From JANXVR01 sp034667405 (GTDB lineage: Bacteria; Actinomycetota; UBA4738; HRBIN12), in contig JAXDJX010000019.1 of NCBI GenBank assembly GCA_034667405.1, positions 62,001-126,000 on the forward strand: a stretch of DNA of 64,000 nucleotides. Direction: 5' to 3'. The translations under genes and the position numbers were made by a program. Numbering within the stretch: position 1 is the first letter of the stretch; each line of letters begins with the position of its first letter. Below are positions 6,338 to 15,554 of the stretch, in pieces. The notes below the pieces were generated by a model that worked only from the letters and a program-made list of their open reading frames with translations, ran no database searches and was not told the DNA's origin.

Positions 6338-8647
6338 TCAGGCCGAACGGCGCTCTTCCCACTCTTCCCACGTCACCAGCACGTCGCGGGCTTTCGACCC
6401 TTGGCCCGGCCCCACGATCCCCTTCTCTTCCAGGAGGTCCATGAGCCGTCCCGCGCGCGCGAACCCGACCTTCAGCTTGCGTTGCAGCATCGACGTCGAA
6501 CCGAGCGCGGAACGGATGACCAACTCGGCGGCCTGCTCGAGGAGTTCGTCGTCGCCCCCCAAGCCGTGATCGCCTGCGCCATCGGTTCCCGCACCCGGCG
6601 GCAGCCCAAGGCCCTCCACCGTGTTCTCGTAGACGACTTCGCGCTGGGTTCGGATGAAGCCGGTGATCGAATGGATCTCCTGTTGGGTCACCCAGGCCGC
6701 CTGAAGACGGGCGGGTTTGTTCGCGTTTGCGGGGGCGAAGAGCATGTCGCCGTGCCCGACCAACTTCTCCGCGCCGTTCTGATCAAGCACGACGCGTGAA
6801 TCGGCCTGGGACGAGGTCATGAGCGCGATGCGCGAGGGGATGTTGGCTTTGATGAGACCCGTCACCACATCAACCGATGGACGCTGCGTGGCCACGACCA
6901 GGTGGATGCCGACGGCACGGGCCATCTGTGCGATGCGGCAGATGGCGTCCTCGACGTCGCGGGGCGCCACCATCATCAGATCGGCAAGTTCGTCGATGAC
7001 CACCACGATGTACGGCAGGTGCTCGTACTTGTCCTCGTGGCCGACCGGCAGGCGAAGCGTGCCTTCGCGCAGCCCCTCCTCGTACCCGTCGATGTCACGG
7101 ACACCGACGGTTGCGAGGATCTCGTACCGGAGCTCCATCTCGCGAACGATCCATTGCAGCGCCTCGGCGGCACGCTTCGGATGCACGATGACGGGACTCA
7201 ACAGGTGGGGTACCTCAGCGAAGTGACTCAGCTCCACCCGCTTCGGGTCGACCAGGATGAGCCGCACATCGTCGGGCGTGGCTCGCATGAGGATCGACGT
7301 GATGAAGCTGTTGACCAGGCTGGACTTACCGGCGCCCGTCGCCCCCGCGATGAGGACGTGGGGCATCGTGGCCAGGTTCACCATCTGGCTGCGGCCGTGC
7401 ACATCCTTGCCGAGCGCCACCGCGAGGGGGTGCGTTGCTTCGCGCGCGGCCTTGGATCGCAGGATGTCGCCGAGCATCACGAAGTCCCGATGCTTGTTCG
7501 GCACCTCGATCCCGATCGCCGACTTCCCCGGGATGGGGGCGATGATCCGAACGTCCGGCGTTGCGAGCGCGTATGCGATGTCGTTGCCGAGACTGACGAC
7601 CTTGTTCACCTTCGTGCCCGCTGCGACCTCGACCTCGTACATCGTGACCGTGGGCCCCCGGTGCGCCGCCTTGACGTGCGCATCCACGCCGAACGTCAGG
7701 AGCGTTCGCCCCAGGGCTTCCATTACCGTCTGCTCGTCGGAGCCGTCGGCCGTGGACGGTGGGGCGGTTCGCAAGAGATCGATCGGTGGGAGTTGGTAGG
7801 GCCCGTCCTGCGTGCTGATGGTCTTGCCGTGAGCACTTCGCGGGGCAACCTCCGGCGTCTCTTCGAGAAGGTCCTCTCCTTCCGAGAGCTGGTCCGATGG
7901 TGGAAGGACCACCACCGGTTCGGTCTCGGCTGCCTCTTCGTCCAGGCCGAATGAGGCCCGCAGGTTCGCTCCACGCGGCTCCCGCTCGAAGGTTTCCCGT
8001 GCGGTGACCGCTACCGGGTCGCGTTCGTCACGGGCTTCGCGGAGCTCGGCCAGCTTCTCGCGAACGGCGGAGAACGAGGTGCCGGTAAAGATGAGCGCGC
8101 CCAGCACAGCGACGCCCAGACACACGATGGCGGTACCGATCGTGAAGAGCACGGTCGACAGCGGAGCCGCCGCGATCGCACCGATCACACCGCCCGCCCC
8201 GTGGACGCCCTGGTACCCGCTCGATACGCCGGGGTTCCCGCGGAAGAGCGAGGTGAGCCCCAACAGCCCGAGCGTGAGCACGCAGAACCCGATGAACATC
8301 CGCACACGCTCCTCGGCGGCGGTACCTCGCAGGAGCAGCACACCCCAATAGACGCCCACCACGGGGAAGGTCATGGCCCCTACACCGAACAGCCCTCGCA
8401 GGAGCCACGCGATTGCGTGGCCCGCTGGGCCGGCGGCGTGGAACCAGACCGAGAGCACCGAGAGCAGTCCGAACACCACCAAGGCGATCCCGATGGCATC
8501 GCGCGCCCACGGCGAGAGGACGGCCCGAACCTGTGGACGAGGGGGCGTTTTCGCCGCCGTCTTCTTGGCCGGTGTCCGCTTCGCGGGGCTCTTCTTCGCA
8601 GGCGCTCGCGCCGGTGTTCGCCGCGACGGGGAAGTCTTCTGCGCCAC
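6338..8647 (-). CDS. ftsK: DNA translocase FtsK/SpoIIIE
   Basis: A 769-aa membrane-anchored DNA pump for chromosome segregation at the septum. The first 40 residues are Lys/Ala/Pro rich (repeated PAKK/PAKR). Four membrane helices follow to about residue 190, then a linker, then the motor domain with Walker A GATGAGKSS and Walker B ILVDPKRVEL / IVVVIDELADLMM. The C-terminal winged-helix gamma domain is present (LQRKLKVGFARAGRLMDLLEEKGIVGP). The GTG start directly abuts the rnj stop and uses a GGAGG sequence inside the end of rnj. Confidence 0.97.
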   Translation of the reverse strand: MAQKTSPSRRTPARAPAKKSPAKRTPAKKTAAKTPPRPQVRAVLSPWARDAIGIALVVFGLLSVLSVWFHAAGPAGHAIAWLLRGLFGVGAMTFPVVGVYWGVLLLRGTAAEERVRMFIGFCVLTLGLLGLTSLFRGNPGVSSGYQGVHGAGGVIGAIAAAPLSTVLFTIGTAIVCLGVAVLGALIFTGTSFSAVREKLAELREARDERDPVAVTARETFEREPRGANLRASFGLDEEAAETEPVVVLPPSDQLSEGEDLLEETPEVAPRSAHGKTISTQDGPYQLPPIDLLRTAPPSTADGSDEQTVMEALGRTLLTFGVDAHVKAAHRGPTVTMYEVEVAAGTKVNKVVSLGNDIAYALATPDVRIIAPIPGKSAIGIEVPNKHRDFVMLGDILRSKAAREATHPLAVALGKDVHGRSQMVNLATMPHVLIAGATGAGKSSLVNSFITSILMRATPDDVRLILVDPKRVELSHFAEVPHLLSPVIVHPKRAAEALQWIVREMELRYEILATVGVRDIDGYEEGLREGTLRLPVGHEDKYEHLPYIVVVIDELADLMMVAPRDVEDAICRIAQMARAVGIHLVVATQRPSVDVVTGLIKANIPSRIALMTSSQADSRVVLDQNGAEKLVGHGDMLFAPANANKPARLQAAWVTQQEIHSITGFIRTQREVVYENTVEGLGLPPGAGTDGAGDHGLGGDDELLEQAAELVIRSALGSTSMLQRKLKVGFARAGRLMDLLEEKGIVGPGQGSKARDVLVTWEEWEERRSA

Positions 8648-10321
8648 CTACACCTCCATGATCACCGGAAGGATGACCGGTTTGCGCTGGGTCACCTCGT
8701 AGAAATATCGGCCGAGGACCCGGCGGACGTTCTGCTGCAGCGCGGACTGGTCGATCACCTGGGCATCCGCACTGTCTTCGAGGGACATCATGACGCGGTT
8801 ACGGGCCTCTTCAAGGATGTCGCCGGAGGTTTCGTCATAGACGAACCCGCGGTTCACGATGTCGGGACCTGCGACCACCTCGCCGGTGTGCGCATCCACC
8901 GTGACGACGACGACGACCACCCCATCTCCCGCAAGCTTCCTCCGGTCGCGCAGAACCTCGCCGCCGACATCGCCGATCCCCAGACCATCCACGAACGTCA
9001 TGCCCGCCTGCACGCGCTCACCCTTCTTCAGTCGCTTGCCCACCTCCACCACGTCGCCGTCCTCGCAGATGAGGACGTGGTCCGATGGGATGCCGACCTC
9101 GGTGGCCAGGCGAGCGTGATGCTGGAGGTGCCGCCGTTCACCGTGTACCGGGATGAACCATCGCGGCCTCACCAGGCTCAGCATGAGCCGGAGCTCCTCC
9201 TGACCGGCGTGGCCCGACGCGTGCACGGCATCGGCGGGCATGTGGAACACCTCGGCACCGCTCCGGTAGAGCGCGTCGACGACCCTGTGGATGGCAGGCT
9301 CGTTCCCGGGGATGAGGCTGCTGGACAGGACGACGGTGTCTCCCTCGCCGAGCTTCACCCATTTGTGTTGTCGAGCGGCCATGAGGCTCAGCGCGGAATA
9401 CGGTTCGCCTTGGGAGCCGGTGCAGATGACAACCACTCGCCCGGGATCCAGGTTGTCGACCTCTTCGATGAGGACAACATCGCGATCGTCGAGGTCCAGG
9501 ATCCCCAGCCGGCGGGCAGCGCCCACGCTGTTGTGCATCGACCGTCCGAGGAAGGCGACGACACGTTCGTTGACGCGCGCAGCGTTCACGATCTGCTGGA
9601 TCCGGTGGATGTGACTGGAAAAACAGGCAGCGACGACGATCCCGGGTGCGTTCTCAACGATCTCGCGGATCGCGGGTCCGACACTGCGTTCGCTCAGGCT
9701 GTAGCCGGCTTCCTCCGCGTTGGTGGAGTCCGACATCAGGAGGTGAACACCGGCGCCGCTCGCCTCCTCGGCCAGTCCGTGGAGATCGGTTCCTTTGCCG
9801 TCCATGGGCGTCTGGTCGATCTTGAAATCGCCGGTGTGCAGGATCGCGCCATGTGGAGTGTCCACGACTACCGCCATCCCGTCGGGGATGGAATGCGTCA
9901 CCCGGAGGAACCGCATGACGAACGGCCCGACCGTTGCGCCTTCTCCTGGGACGGCGAGGTGGAGCTCGCACCGATCTTCGACATTGTGTTCCTCGAGCTT
10001 GCCCTTCAGGAGTTCAAGGGTGAACGCCGTCCCGAAGACCGGGATGTCTCGGATCTCCCGCAGGAGGTAGGGCAGGGCTCCGATGTGATCCTCGTGCCCG
10101 TGCGTGAGGACGATGGCTTCGACACGATCGGCGTTATTGCGGATGTAGTCGAAGTCCGGGAGCACCAGGTCGATACCGGGCATATCGCCGCTGGGGAAAC
10201 TGAGGCCGACATCGATGATGAGGATGCGATCGTCGAGTTCGACGCACGCCATGTTGCGACCAACCTCCCCGACGCCACCGAGGAAGACGACCCGGATGTT
10301 CGCGTCAGAGGAGACCGGCAT
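8648..10321 (-). CDS. rnj: Ribonuclease J
   Basis: A 557-aa beta-lactamase-fold/beta-CASP RNase with 5'-exonuclease and endonuclease activities in mRNA decay and rRNA maturation. The zinc-binding HGHEDHIGALPYLL is near residue 80, and further metallo-lactamase motifs (HTGDFKID, DSTNAE) are present; the C-terminal domain is complete. I start it at the ATG at 10321, 17 bp inside the end of dapA, because the downstream sequence matches RNase J from there. It forms a tight dapA-rnj-ftsK operon. With rny at 1-138 the genome has both RNase J and RNase Y. Confidence 0.95.
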   Translation of the reverse strand: MPVSSDANIRVVFLGGVGEVGRNMACVELDDRILIIDVGLSFPSGDMPGIDLVLPDFDYIRNNADRVEAIVLTHGHEDHIGALPYLLREIRDIPVFGTAFTLELLKGKLEEHNVEDRCELHLAVPGEGATVGPFVMRFLRVTHSIPDGMAVVVDTPHGAILHTGDFKIDQTPMDGKGTDLHGLAEEASGAGVHLLMSDSTNAEEAGYSLSERSVGPAIREIVENAPGIVVAACFSSHIHRIQQIVNAARVNERVVAFLGRSMHNSVGAARRLGILDLDDRDVVLIEEVDNLDPGRVVVICTGSQGEPYSALSLMAARQHKWVKLGEGDTVVLSSSLIPGNEPAIHRVVDALYRSGAEVFHMPADAVHASGHAGQEELRLMLSLVRPRWFIPVHGERRHLQHHARLATEVGIPSDHVLICEDGDVVEVGKRLKKGERVQAGMTFVDGLGIGDVGGEVLRDRRKLAGDGVVVVVVTVDAHTGEVVAGPDIVNRGFVYDETSGDILEEARNRVMMSLEDSADAQVIDQSALQQNVRRVLGRYFYEVTQRKPVILPVIMEV

Positions 10322-11186
10322 CCTCCAGCGCCTTGCGAACACGATCGCGCTCTTCTGCCGTGGCCGGGACCAACGGGAGACGAGGGACGCCGGCGGGCAG
10401 GCCGAGCATCTCGAGCGCCGCCTTCACCGGGATCGGGTTCGACGTGATGAAGAGGGCGTTGTACAGGGGACTCAGCGCTTCGTGGATCTTCCGTGCCGCC
10501 GCGATATCACCCGTCTCGATGAGGTCGATCATCTGACGGATCTGTGGGCCGACCAGGTGGCTCGCGACACTGACGATCCCCACGGCGCCCAGGCAGACGT
10601 ATCCGAACGTCGCCCAGTCGTCGCCGGAGTAGACCTCGAAATCGGGGATCTCGGCGATGAGACGCGAGACACCTCGGAAGTCACCGGTCGAATCCTTGAC
10701 CGCCACGATGTTGGGCTTGCGTGAGAGTTGCAGCAAAGTGTCGTGTTCGATCCGCGTCGCTGTTCGTCCAGGGATGTTGTAGGCGATGATCGGAAGGTCG
10801 GTGGCGTCGGCGACCCGCTCGAAGTGTGCGATCAACCCGCGCTGGGGTGGCTTGTTGTAGTAGGGCGTGACCACCAGGAGGCCGTCGGCGCCCGCGTCCT
10901 CGGCGGCTTGTGTCAGCTCGAGGGTCTCGGCGGTGGAGTACGTGCCGGTTCCGCAGATGAGCTTGGCGCGTCCTCGGATGGCATCTCCCACGGACTTGAA
11001 GAGGTCGGCCTTCTCCTTGTAGGTCAGGGTCGGCGATTCACCCGTGGATCCGGCCACAACGATCGCGTCCGAGCCGTTGTCCACCAGGTGGGACGCGAGC
11101 CGCTGGGCACCGTCGTGGTCGACCGCGTGATCGTCGCGGAACGGCGTCACCATGGCGGTGACGAGCGAGCCGAACCTCCCGGCCAT
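10305..11186 (-). CDS. dapA: 4-Hydroxy-tetrahydrodipicolinate synthase
   Basis: A 293-aa TIM-barrel aldolase that condenses pyruvate with aspartate semialdehyde in lysine and diaminopimelate synthesis. The GSTGESPTLT phosphate-like loop, the catalytic tyrosine region VVTPYYNKPPQ, and the Schiff-base lysine in NIVAVKDSTGD are visible. GAGGAGG lies just upstream of the ATG. It is the first gene of the dapA-rnj-ftsK unit; dapB lies separately at 14.8 kb. Confidence 0.96.
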   Translation of the reverse strand: MAGRFGSLVTAMVTPFRDDHAVDHDGAQRLASHLVDNGSDAIVVAGSTGESPTLTYKEKADLFKSVGDAIRGRAKLICGTGTYSTAETLELTQAAEDAGADGLLVVTPYYNKPPQRGLIAHFERVADATDLPIIAYNIPGRTATRIEHDTLLQLSRKPNIVAVKDSTGDFRGVSRLIAEIPDFEVYSGDDWATFGYVCLGAVGIVSVASHLVGPQIRQMIDLIETGDIAAARKIHEALSPLYNALFITSNPIPVKAALEMLGLPAGVPRLPLVPATAEERDRVRKALEDAGLL

Positions 11187-11236
11187 GTGGAACCTCCTCT
11201 CCCCTCCGCCGCCGGGGTCGCGGTCGGTGGTTGGCC

Positions 11237-11242
11237 TATGCT
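11237..11242 (+). promoter_or_regulatory. -10 element of the adenosyltransferase gene, leaderless layout
   Basis: TATGCT ends 8 nt before the ATG at 11251, with no Shine-Dalgarno sequence. Confidence 0.5.
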
Positions 11243-11250
11243 AGCTCCCC

Positions 11251-11796
11251 ATGCCACGGATCTACACGAAAACGGGGGACGACGGCACCACCGGGCTCTT
11301 GTTCGGAGGGCGGATACCCAAGGATGACCCCGCCACGGAGGCCTATGGAACCGCCGACGAGGCGGTCTCGGCGTTGGGCCTGGCCAGGGCGCATTGCGCC
11401 GATCCCGACCTCGTCGAGGAGATCCTCCAGCTCCAGCGTGAGCTCTTCGTGGTGGGCGCAGATCTGGCCACGAACCCACAAGAGCGGGACAAACTGGCCC
11501 CGGGAGTGTCCCTGGTCACGCCGGACATGGTCGAACGGCTCGAGGCCCGGATCGATCAGATGGTCGCCGAACGTCCACTCCCCCAGGTCTTCATCGTTCC
11601 CGGCGCCAACCCGTGCTCCGCGGCCCTGGACCTCGCGCGGAGCGTCGTTCGCCGGGCCGAACGCCATGTGGTCGGCTTGGAACGCGCTGAACGCACGGTG
11701 AACCATGACGTGCGCCTCTATCTGAACCGGCTCAGCGATCTGCTGTTCGTCCTGGCGCGGTGGGCCGCCGGCGAAAGCGAGCCGGCAAGCAGATGA
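11251..11796 (+). CDS. Cob(I)yrinic acid a,c-diamide / cobalamin adenosyltransferase, PduO type
   Basis: A 181-aa member of the PduO-type ATP:corrinoid adenosyltransferases, which make adenosylcobalamin. The N-terminal signature IYTKTGDDGTTGLLFGG and EAYGTADEAVSALGLARA are diagnostic, as are the C-terminal blocks ARSVVRRAERHVVGL and LNRLSDLLFVLARW. No other cobalamin gene is nearby. The ATG start agrees with the -10 hexamer 8 nt upstream. It is convergent with the following lipoprotein gene, 3 bp away. Confidence 0.93.
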   Translation: MPRIYTKTGDDGTTGLLFGGRIPKDDPATEAYGTADEAVSALGLARAHCADPDLVEEILQLQRELFVVGADLATNPQERDKLAPGVSLVTPDMVERLEARIDQMVAERPLPQVFIVPGANPCSAALDLARSVVRRAERHVVGLERAERTVNHDVRLYLNRLSDLLFVLARWAAGESEPASR

Positions 11797-11799
11797 TGC

Positions 11800-12234
11800 T
11801 CAGGCGGGCTTGAGGAGTCCGTAGCTGACATCGCCGAACGAGATCTGGATCAGCCCGACGGACGTCTGATCGATGCTGTCGGGAAACGTGACGGTGAACG
11901 TGCCCTTCCCTCCATCGGCGATCGGTTTCGACCCGTCGATGGTGCCCTGGACGTGCTGGTTCTTCTGGTCGATGACCACGATCCGCGGCGGTCCGATCTG
12001 GGTCCCGGCGCTGTTGTCGACGGTCAACGTCGCGGTGTGCCCGTCCATCACGAACGTCGCCTTCACGCCCGCGAAGTCGTAGGCGAAATGCCCCGGTTCG
12101 AAGGGGGCGCTTTGCGTCGGCGTCGCCGTCGTTGCGCCGGTCGGCGTGTCGCTGGGCACAGAGGAGCTGCCGGTGCACGCCGTGGCCGCCGCGAGGAAGG
12201 CGAATAGCGCGAGGGTTCGATGTAGGGACTTCAC
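11800..12234 (-). CDS. Putative lipoprotein
   Basis: A 144-aa exported protein. The signal peptide (LHRTLALFAFLAAATAC) ends in a lipobox with Cys20, followed by a Ser/Thr/Pro-rich linker. The folded part looks all-beta (ATFVMDGHTATLTVDNSAG, GPPRIVVIDQKNQHVQGTIDG) and resembles an extracellular immunoglobulin-like domain. Function unknown. The GTG start has a TATGAT hexamer 9 nt upstream. Confidence 0.75.
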   Translation of the reverse strand: MKSLHRTLALFAFLAAATACTGSSSVPSDTPTGATTATPTQSAPFEPGHFAYDFAGVKATFVMDGHTATLTVDNSAGTQIGPPRIVVIDQKNQHVQGTIDGSKPIADGGKGTFTVTFPDSIDQTSVGLIQISFGDVSYGLLKPA

Positions 12235-12243
12235 GGATGCGGC

Positions 12244-12249
12244 ATCATA
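12244..12249 (-). promoter_or_regulatory. -10 element of the lipoprotein gene, leaderless layout
   Basis: TATGAT on the minus strand ends 9 nt before the GTG at 12234; no Shine-Dalgarno sequence lies between. Confidence 0.5.
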
Positions 12250-12287
12250 CGCGAACCACTGACCCCTGCCCCACAGGAGGAAACACC

Positions 12288-12746
12288 ATGCGAACCCTCG
12301 AACTCCGGCGCCACGCCACCCGTGATCCGAGCGCCGATCGGCTCTCGGAAGAGGGGCGGGCGCTGGCCGAAGACATCGGTCGATCCGGCGGACACGCCTT
12401 CGCCGCCGTGTTCGTCTCTCCCGCGCAGCGTGCGGCCGAGACGGCCGCGTGGATCCTCCGCGGGGCCGGCGGGCAACTTCCCGAGCACTCGGTGATCCCC
12501 GGGCTGGCCGGTCAGGATGCGACGGGAGGGAGCCCTGAAGGTATGGCGGCCGGGGTCAAGGCGCTCCTGGATCAGATCTCGGATGGGGAGCGGGCGCTCG
12601 CCATCAGCCACACACCGTTCGTGGAACGAGCTGCCTTCGGTCTCACGGGGGCGGAGGTAGACGCGTTCGCACCGGGCGAAGGGATCCTCGTTCGACTCGA
12701 CGCCGGCGGCCCGGTGACGGTGACAGAGCTCCGCCGCGATACCTGA
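12288..12746 (+). CDS. Histidine phosphatase superfamily protein, SixA/phosphoglycerate mutase-like
   Basis: A 152-aa protein with the catalytic RHA motif at its N-terminus (LELRRHATRD), a second conserved block VSPAQRAAETAAWI, and ALAISHTPFVERA carrying the second catalytic histidine. The small size fits the SixA-like branch, which removes phosphate from phosphohistidine or small metabolites. A perfect AGGAGG lies 7 nt before the ATG at 12288, so the longer upstream reading frame is rejected. It is convergent with the Eis-like gene. Confidence 0.82.
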   Translation: MRTLELRRHATRDPSADRLSEEGRALAEDIGRSGGHAFAAVFVSPAQRAAETAAWILRGAGGQLPEHSVIPGLAGQDATGGSPEGMAAGVKALLDQISDGERALAISHTPFVERAAFGLTGAEVDAFAPGEGILVRLDAGGPVTVTELRRDT

Positions 12747-12749
12747 CGG

Positions 12750-13973
12750 TCAGAAGAGGATCGAGGACCACGGCGCCGGATCCCAGCCGAACGCGGCATC
12801 GGCAGCGGCGAGCGAACCCGGCGTGTGCTCCGCAACCTGGCCTGCCCGCCGGAGTCGGCGGAATGGCGTCCCGCCCAGGAATACGGCGCCCAGGTCACCT
12901 GCGGAACACGAGAGATCGGCGGAATCGTCGGTCGGATCCACCGTCGCCGCACCCGTCGCGTCGACGATGAGCCGATGGCGTCCGGCGTTCCAGGGACAGA
13001 ACACGTCATCTACCTCGATCACGAGGGACACCGGAGCCGCGTACGCCCGGGCCTGCAGAGCTGCCGGCACATCGATGATCCGGAGCCAAAGACCGTGTAC
13101 CAGGCTGCTGTGGAGGCGGTTCGGTTCTTCGGTCAGGTGCATGAGCGGTTCGTCCGAGGGACGGAGGACGGCGCGGACCGTCTCGACCAGATCGATGTCG
13201 AAGAGGTATCTCCAGATGTCCGCGTAGGCACCCGGCGTGAGGGCGTGTGCTGCGTGCACCGATACCTCGTGCTTCGCCATGCCGCCCTCCCACTTCGTGT
13301 GCACCCGGTAGACGGCGTAGCCATCAGCTCGGCCGGTACCCCCGTCCCGGTGGACGGCGAACCACTTCGGCGTTTCCTCGTCCTTCTTCTCCCAGTGGTG
13401 CCACCCGAGTGTCCGTTCATCGACCAGGATCATGCCGGGACGGCTTGCCGCATCCTGAAGGTAAACGGCGTGCATGATGGGGATGGCTTCGATCCGCGGA
13501 AGCAGCTCGATCGCGCCGACAGGGCGATGCCCTCGGGCGAAGTTCGTTCGATGCGCCTCAGCCTCGAGCATCAGGTCCCACGTGGCGATCCCGAAGCCGA
13601 ACCGCCCGTAGATGCCACCCTCCGAGGCGAACAGTGCGGCAGCCACCTCACCCCGCTCATGGGCGTCGTCCAACTGGCGTCGCATGAGCTCTCGGTTGAG
13701 ACCTCGGCGCCGGTGGCTCGGCAGGATGCCGACACCGGTGATCCCTGCGACCGGGACCGTCGCCGCGCCCGGAACCGCCAACCTGAGAGTTAGCGCCCCG
13801 TTCCCGCCGACCAGCCGCTTGCCATCGAAGGCTCCGAACACGCGGTCAGGTTCGGAAACGATGGACTCGCGTTCGAGATCATCTGCCGTGACAGTGCCGC
13901 CGAAGGCAGCCGCGACCACGCGACAGTAGGCCTCGTACTCCTCGCTGCGCAGTCGCCGGATGCTCGATGCCAT
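12750..13973 (-). CDS. Eis-like GNAT acetyltransferase with C-terminal sterol carrier-like domain
   Basis: A 407-aa protein matching the Eis family. The first GNAT domain has GVGILPSHRRRGLNRELMRRQL, the acetyl-CoA loop, near residue 85, and GIYGRFGFGIATWDL. A second GNAT-like domain occupies the middle and an SCP2-like domain the end (HRLIVDATGAATVDPT and DLSCSAGDLGAVFLGG). Mycobacterial Eis acetylates several amines of aminoglycosides and host proteins; the substrate here is unknown. The ATG at 13973 is supported by a TAGCGT hexamer 6 nt upstream. Confidence 0.88.
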   Translation of the reverse strand: MASSIRRLRSEEYEAYCRVVAAAFGGTVTADDLERESIVSEPDRVFGAFDGKRLVGGNGALTLRLAVPGAATVPVAGITGVGILPSHRRRGLNRELMRRQLDDAHERGEVAAALFASEGGIYGRFGFGIATWDLMLEAEAHRTNFARGHRPVGAIELLPRIEAIPIMHAVYLQDAASRPGMILVDERTLGWHHWEKKDEETPKWFAVHRDGGTGRADGYAVYRVHTKWEGGMAKHEVSVHAAHALTPGAYADIWRYLFDIDLVETVRAVLRPSDEPLMHLTEEPNRLHSSLVHGLWLRIIDVPAALQARAYAAPVSLVIEVDDVFCPWNAGRHRLIVDATGAATVDPTDDSADLSCSAGDLGAVFLGGTPFRRLRRAGQVAEHTPGSLAAADAAFGWDPAPWSSILF

Positions 13974-13979
13974 ACGCGC

Positions 13980-13985
13980 ACGCTA
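13980..13985 (-). promoter_or_regulatory. -10 element of the Eis-like gene, leaderless layout
   Basis: TAGCGT on the minus strand ends 6 nt before the ATG at 13973, with no Shine-Dalgarno sequence. Confidence 0.5.
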
Positions 13986-14014
13986 CAACGGGGCGCCCGC
14001 CGTCATCGGTCGAG

Positions 14015-14800
14015 CTAGAGACCTTCGAAGATGTCCGTGAGGCGAGGGGCGCCGGGTGGCCTGCCCGGGAACGGTTGACTGAAGAACTCCGCGGAGAGGA
14101 CCTGCTCTGCCATCTCCTCGGGCATCCCGGTTTCCGACTGCGTCCGGTGTTCCTTGAGCGCAGCCAACGTGCGACGCCAAACCGAGCTGGTGTCGACCTC
14201 TACCGCCACCATCTGGTCCGGGACCCCTCTGGGTTGGAACGGCTTGGTGGGATCGATTGGTTCCTCACCAGCCGCGATGAGCCGTTCGTTGAATACGGCC
14301 AGCAGCGACTCGGGGATACAGATCTGAAGGAGCCTCCGGAACGCACCGGGCCCGGCGAGCCGGACCTGATGGAACGCCTCCATCGTCGCGCGACCGATGG
14401 AGATGTGATCCACGTGCGCGGTCACCCCTTCAGGCCCAAAGGTGATCACCAGGTCCGGCTGCTCCTCCTCCAAGATCGCGGCCACCGAACGGATCAGCGT
14501 TTCTCGATCCATAGTGGCTAGCGTCCCGTCCTTGAACCGTAAGAACTCCAGCCGATCGGGTTCGCGCCCCAGGGCTCGCCACGAGGAACGATCCTCCTCC
14601 TCCCGAACGGCGGCGAGGTTCTCGCGCGTGGCGAGCGCCGGATCGGAGATCTCGCCTGCGTCGCCGCTGGTCGCGAGCACCAGCACGAACCGCAGATCGG
14701 GATCTTCGGCGTGCAGGGCGATGCTTCCGCCTACGCCGAAGGTGTCGTCGTCGGGATGGGCAAGGACGACGACCAAGGTTCGCCCCACCTCAGCGCCCAA
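14015..14800 (-). CDS. PIG-L family deacetylase (MshB/Mca/LmbE-like)
   Basis: A 261-aa zinc deacetylase of the PIG-L family. The metal-binding AHPDDDTFGVGG is near residue 14 and the second ligand region TAHVDHISIGRA near residue 140. In actinobacteria such proteins deacetylate GlcNAc-inositol in mycothiol synthesis (MshB) or cleave mycothiol conjugates (Mca); which applies here cannot be told. It overlaps the end of dapB by 11 bp, so it is coupled to the M16 peptidase-dapB unit. Confidence 0.87.
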   Translation of the reverse strand: MGAEVGRTLVVVLAHPDDDTFGVGGSIALHAEDPDLRFVLVLATSGDAGEISDPALATRENLAAVREEEDRSSWRALGREPDRLEFLRFKDGTLATMDRETLIRSVAAILEEEQPDLVITFGPEGVTAHVDHISIGRATMEAFHQVRLAGPGAFRRLLQICIPESLLAVFNERLIAAGEEPIDPTKPFQPRGVPDQMVAVEVDTSSVWRRTLAALKEHRTQSETGMPEEMAEQVLSAEFFSQPFPGRPPGAPRLTDIFEGL

Positions 14801-15554
14801 GCAGAGCCTCGAGGCCCTCGGTCAGTCCCGACCTGGAGACCACGGCCTTGATGGCCAACAGGACCCCCGGCATGAACGATGCCCGGTCGGTCGAATCATG
14901 ACGGATGGTCAGGAGTTGTCCCGGGCCTCCGAACAGGATCTCCTCATGCGCCAGGAGTCCCGGAAGCCGTACCGAGTGAACCCTCACCCCGTCGACATCG
15001 GCTCCACGTGCTCCCGGGTGCCGGCCGTCACCTGCGGGTACCACCGGCGCGTGGTCGCGCGCGGCGGAGATGCGACGAGCCGTGGTGAGCGCCGTGCCGC
15101 TGGGCGCGTCGTCCTTCCCGTCATGATGGAGCTCGATGACCTCGGCGTTGGGGAACCACACGGCGGCCTGCTCGGCGAATCGCAGCGCCAGCACAGCCCC
15201 CACCGCGAAATTCGGGGCCACCACGGCGTTCGCCGGTCCCGCCTCAACCAGACTACGAACTTCGTCGAGGTCCTCGGGAGAGAGGCCGGTGGTGCCGACA
15301 ACGGTGTGGATCCCTTGCGCCAGACACCAACGGATATTTCCCATCACGGCCGATGGGTGCGTGAAATCAACGGCTACCTCGGCCTCGGCGGCAACCAAGG
15401 CGTCCGGAGCGTCCGACACCTCTACACCTTCGATGGTCTCGCCGGATCCCGTGTCAACGGCGGCGACGAGTTCGCACTCGGGGTCCGACGCGACCGATGC
15501 GCACACCGTTCTTCCCATGCGCCCACGTGCGCCGAGCACGCCGACGCGGATCAC
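14790..15554 (-). CDS. dapB: 4-Hydroxy-tetrahydrodipicolinate reductase
   Basis: A 254-aa NAD(P)H-dependent reductase of the lysine/diaminopimelate pathway. The nucleotide-binding GVLGARGRMGRTV opens the protein, VDFTHPSAV follows, and the active-site signature ELHHDGKDDAPSGTA is near residue 140. The GTG start overlaps the upstream M16 peptidase stop by 4 bp (GTGA). The linkage M16 peptidase-dapB downstream of pnp is common in actinobacteria. Confidence 0.95.
   Translation of the reverse strand: MIRVGVLGARGRMGRTVCASVASDPECELVAAVDTGSGETIEGVEVSDAPDALVAAEAEVAVDFTHPSAVMGNIRWCLAQGIHTVVGTTGLSPEDLDEVRSLVEAGPANAVVAPNFAVGAVLALRFAEQAAVWFPNAEVIELHHDGKDDAPSGTALTTARRISAARDHAPVVPAGDGRHPGARGADVDGVRVHSVRLPGLLAHEEILFGGPGQLLTIRHDSTDRASFMPGVLLAIKAVVSRSGLTEGLEALLGR

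Noticed and set aside
8201..10447. 748-codon open frame on the plus strand opposite ftsK and rnj
   Set aside because: It is antisense to two well-supported genes, spans their junction, and has the His/Asp/Arg-rich composition of a GC-rich shadow frame.
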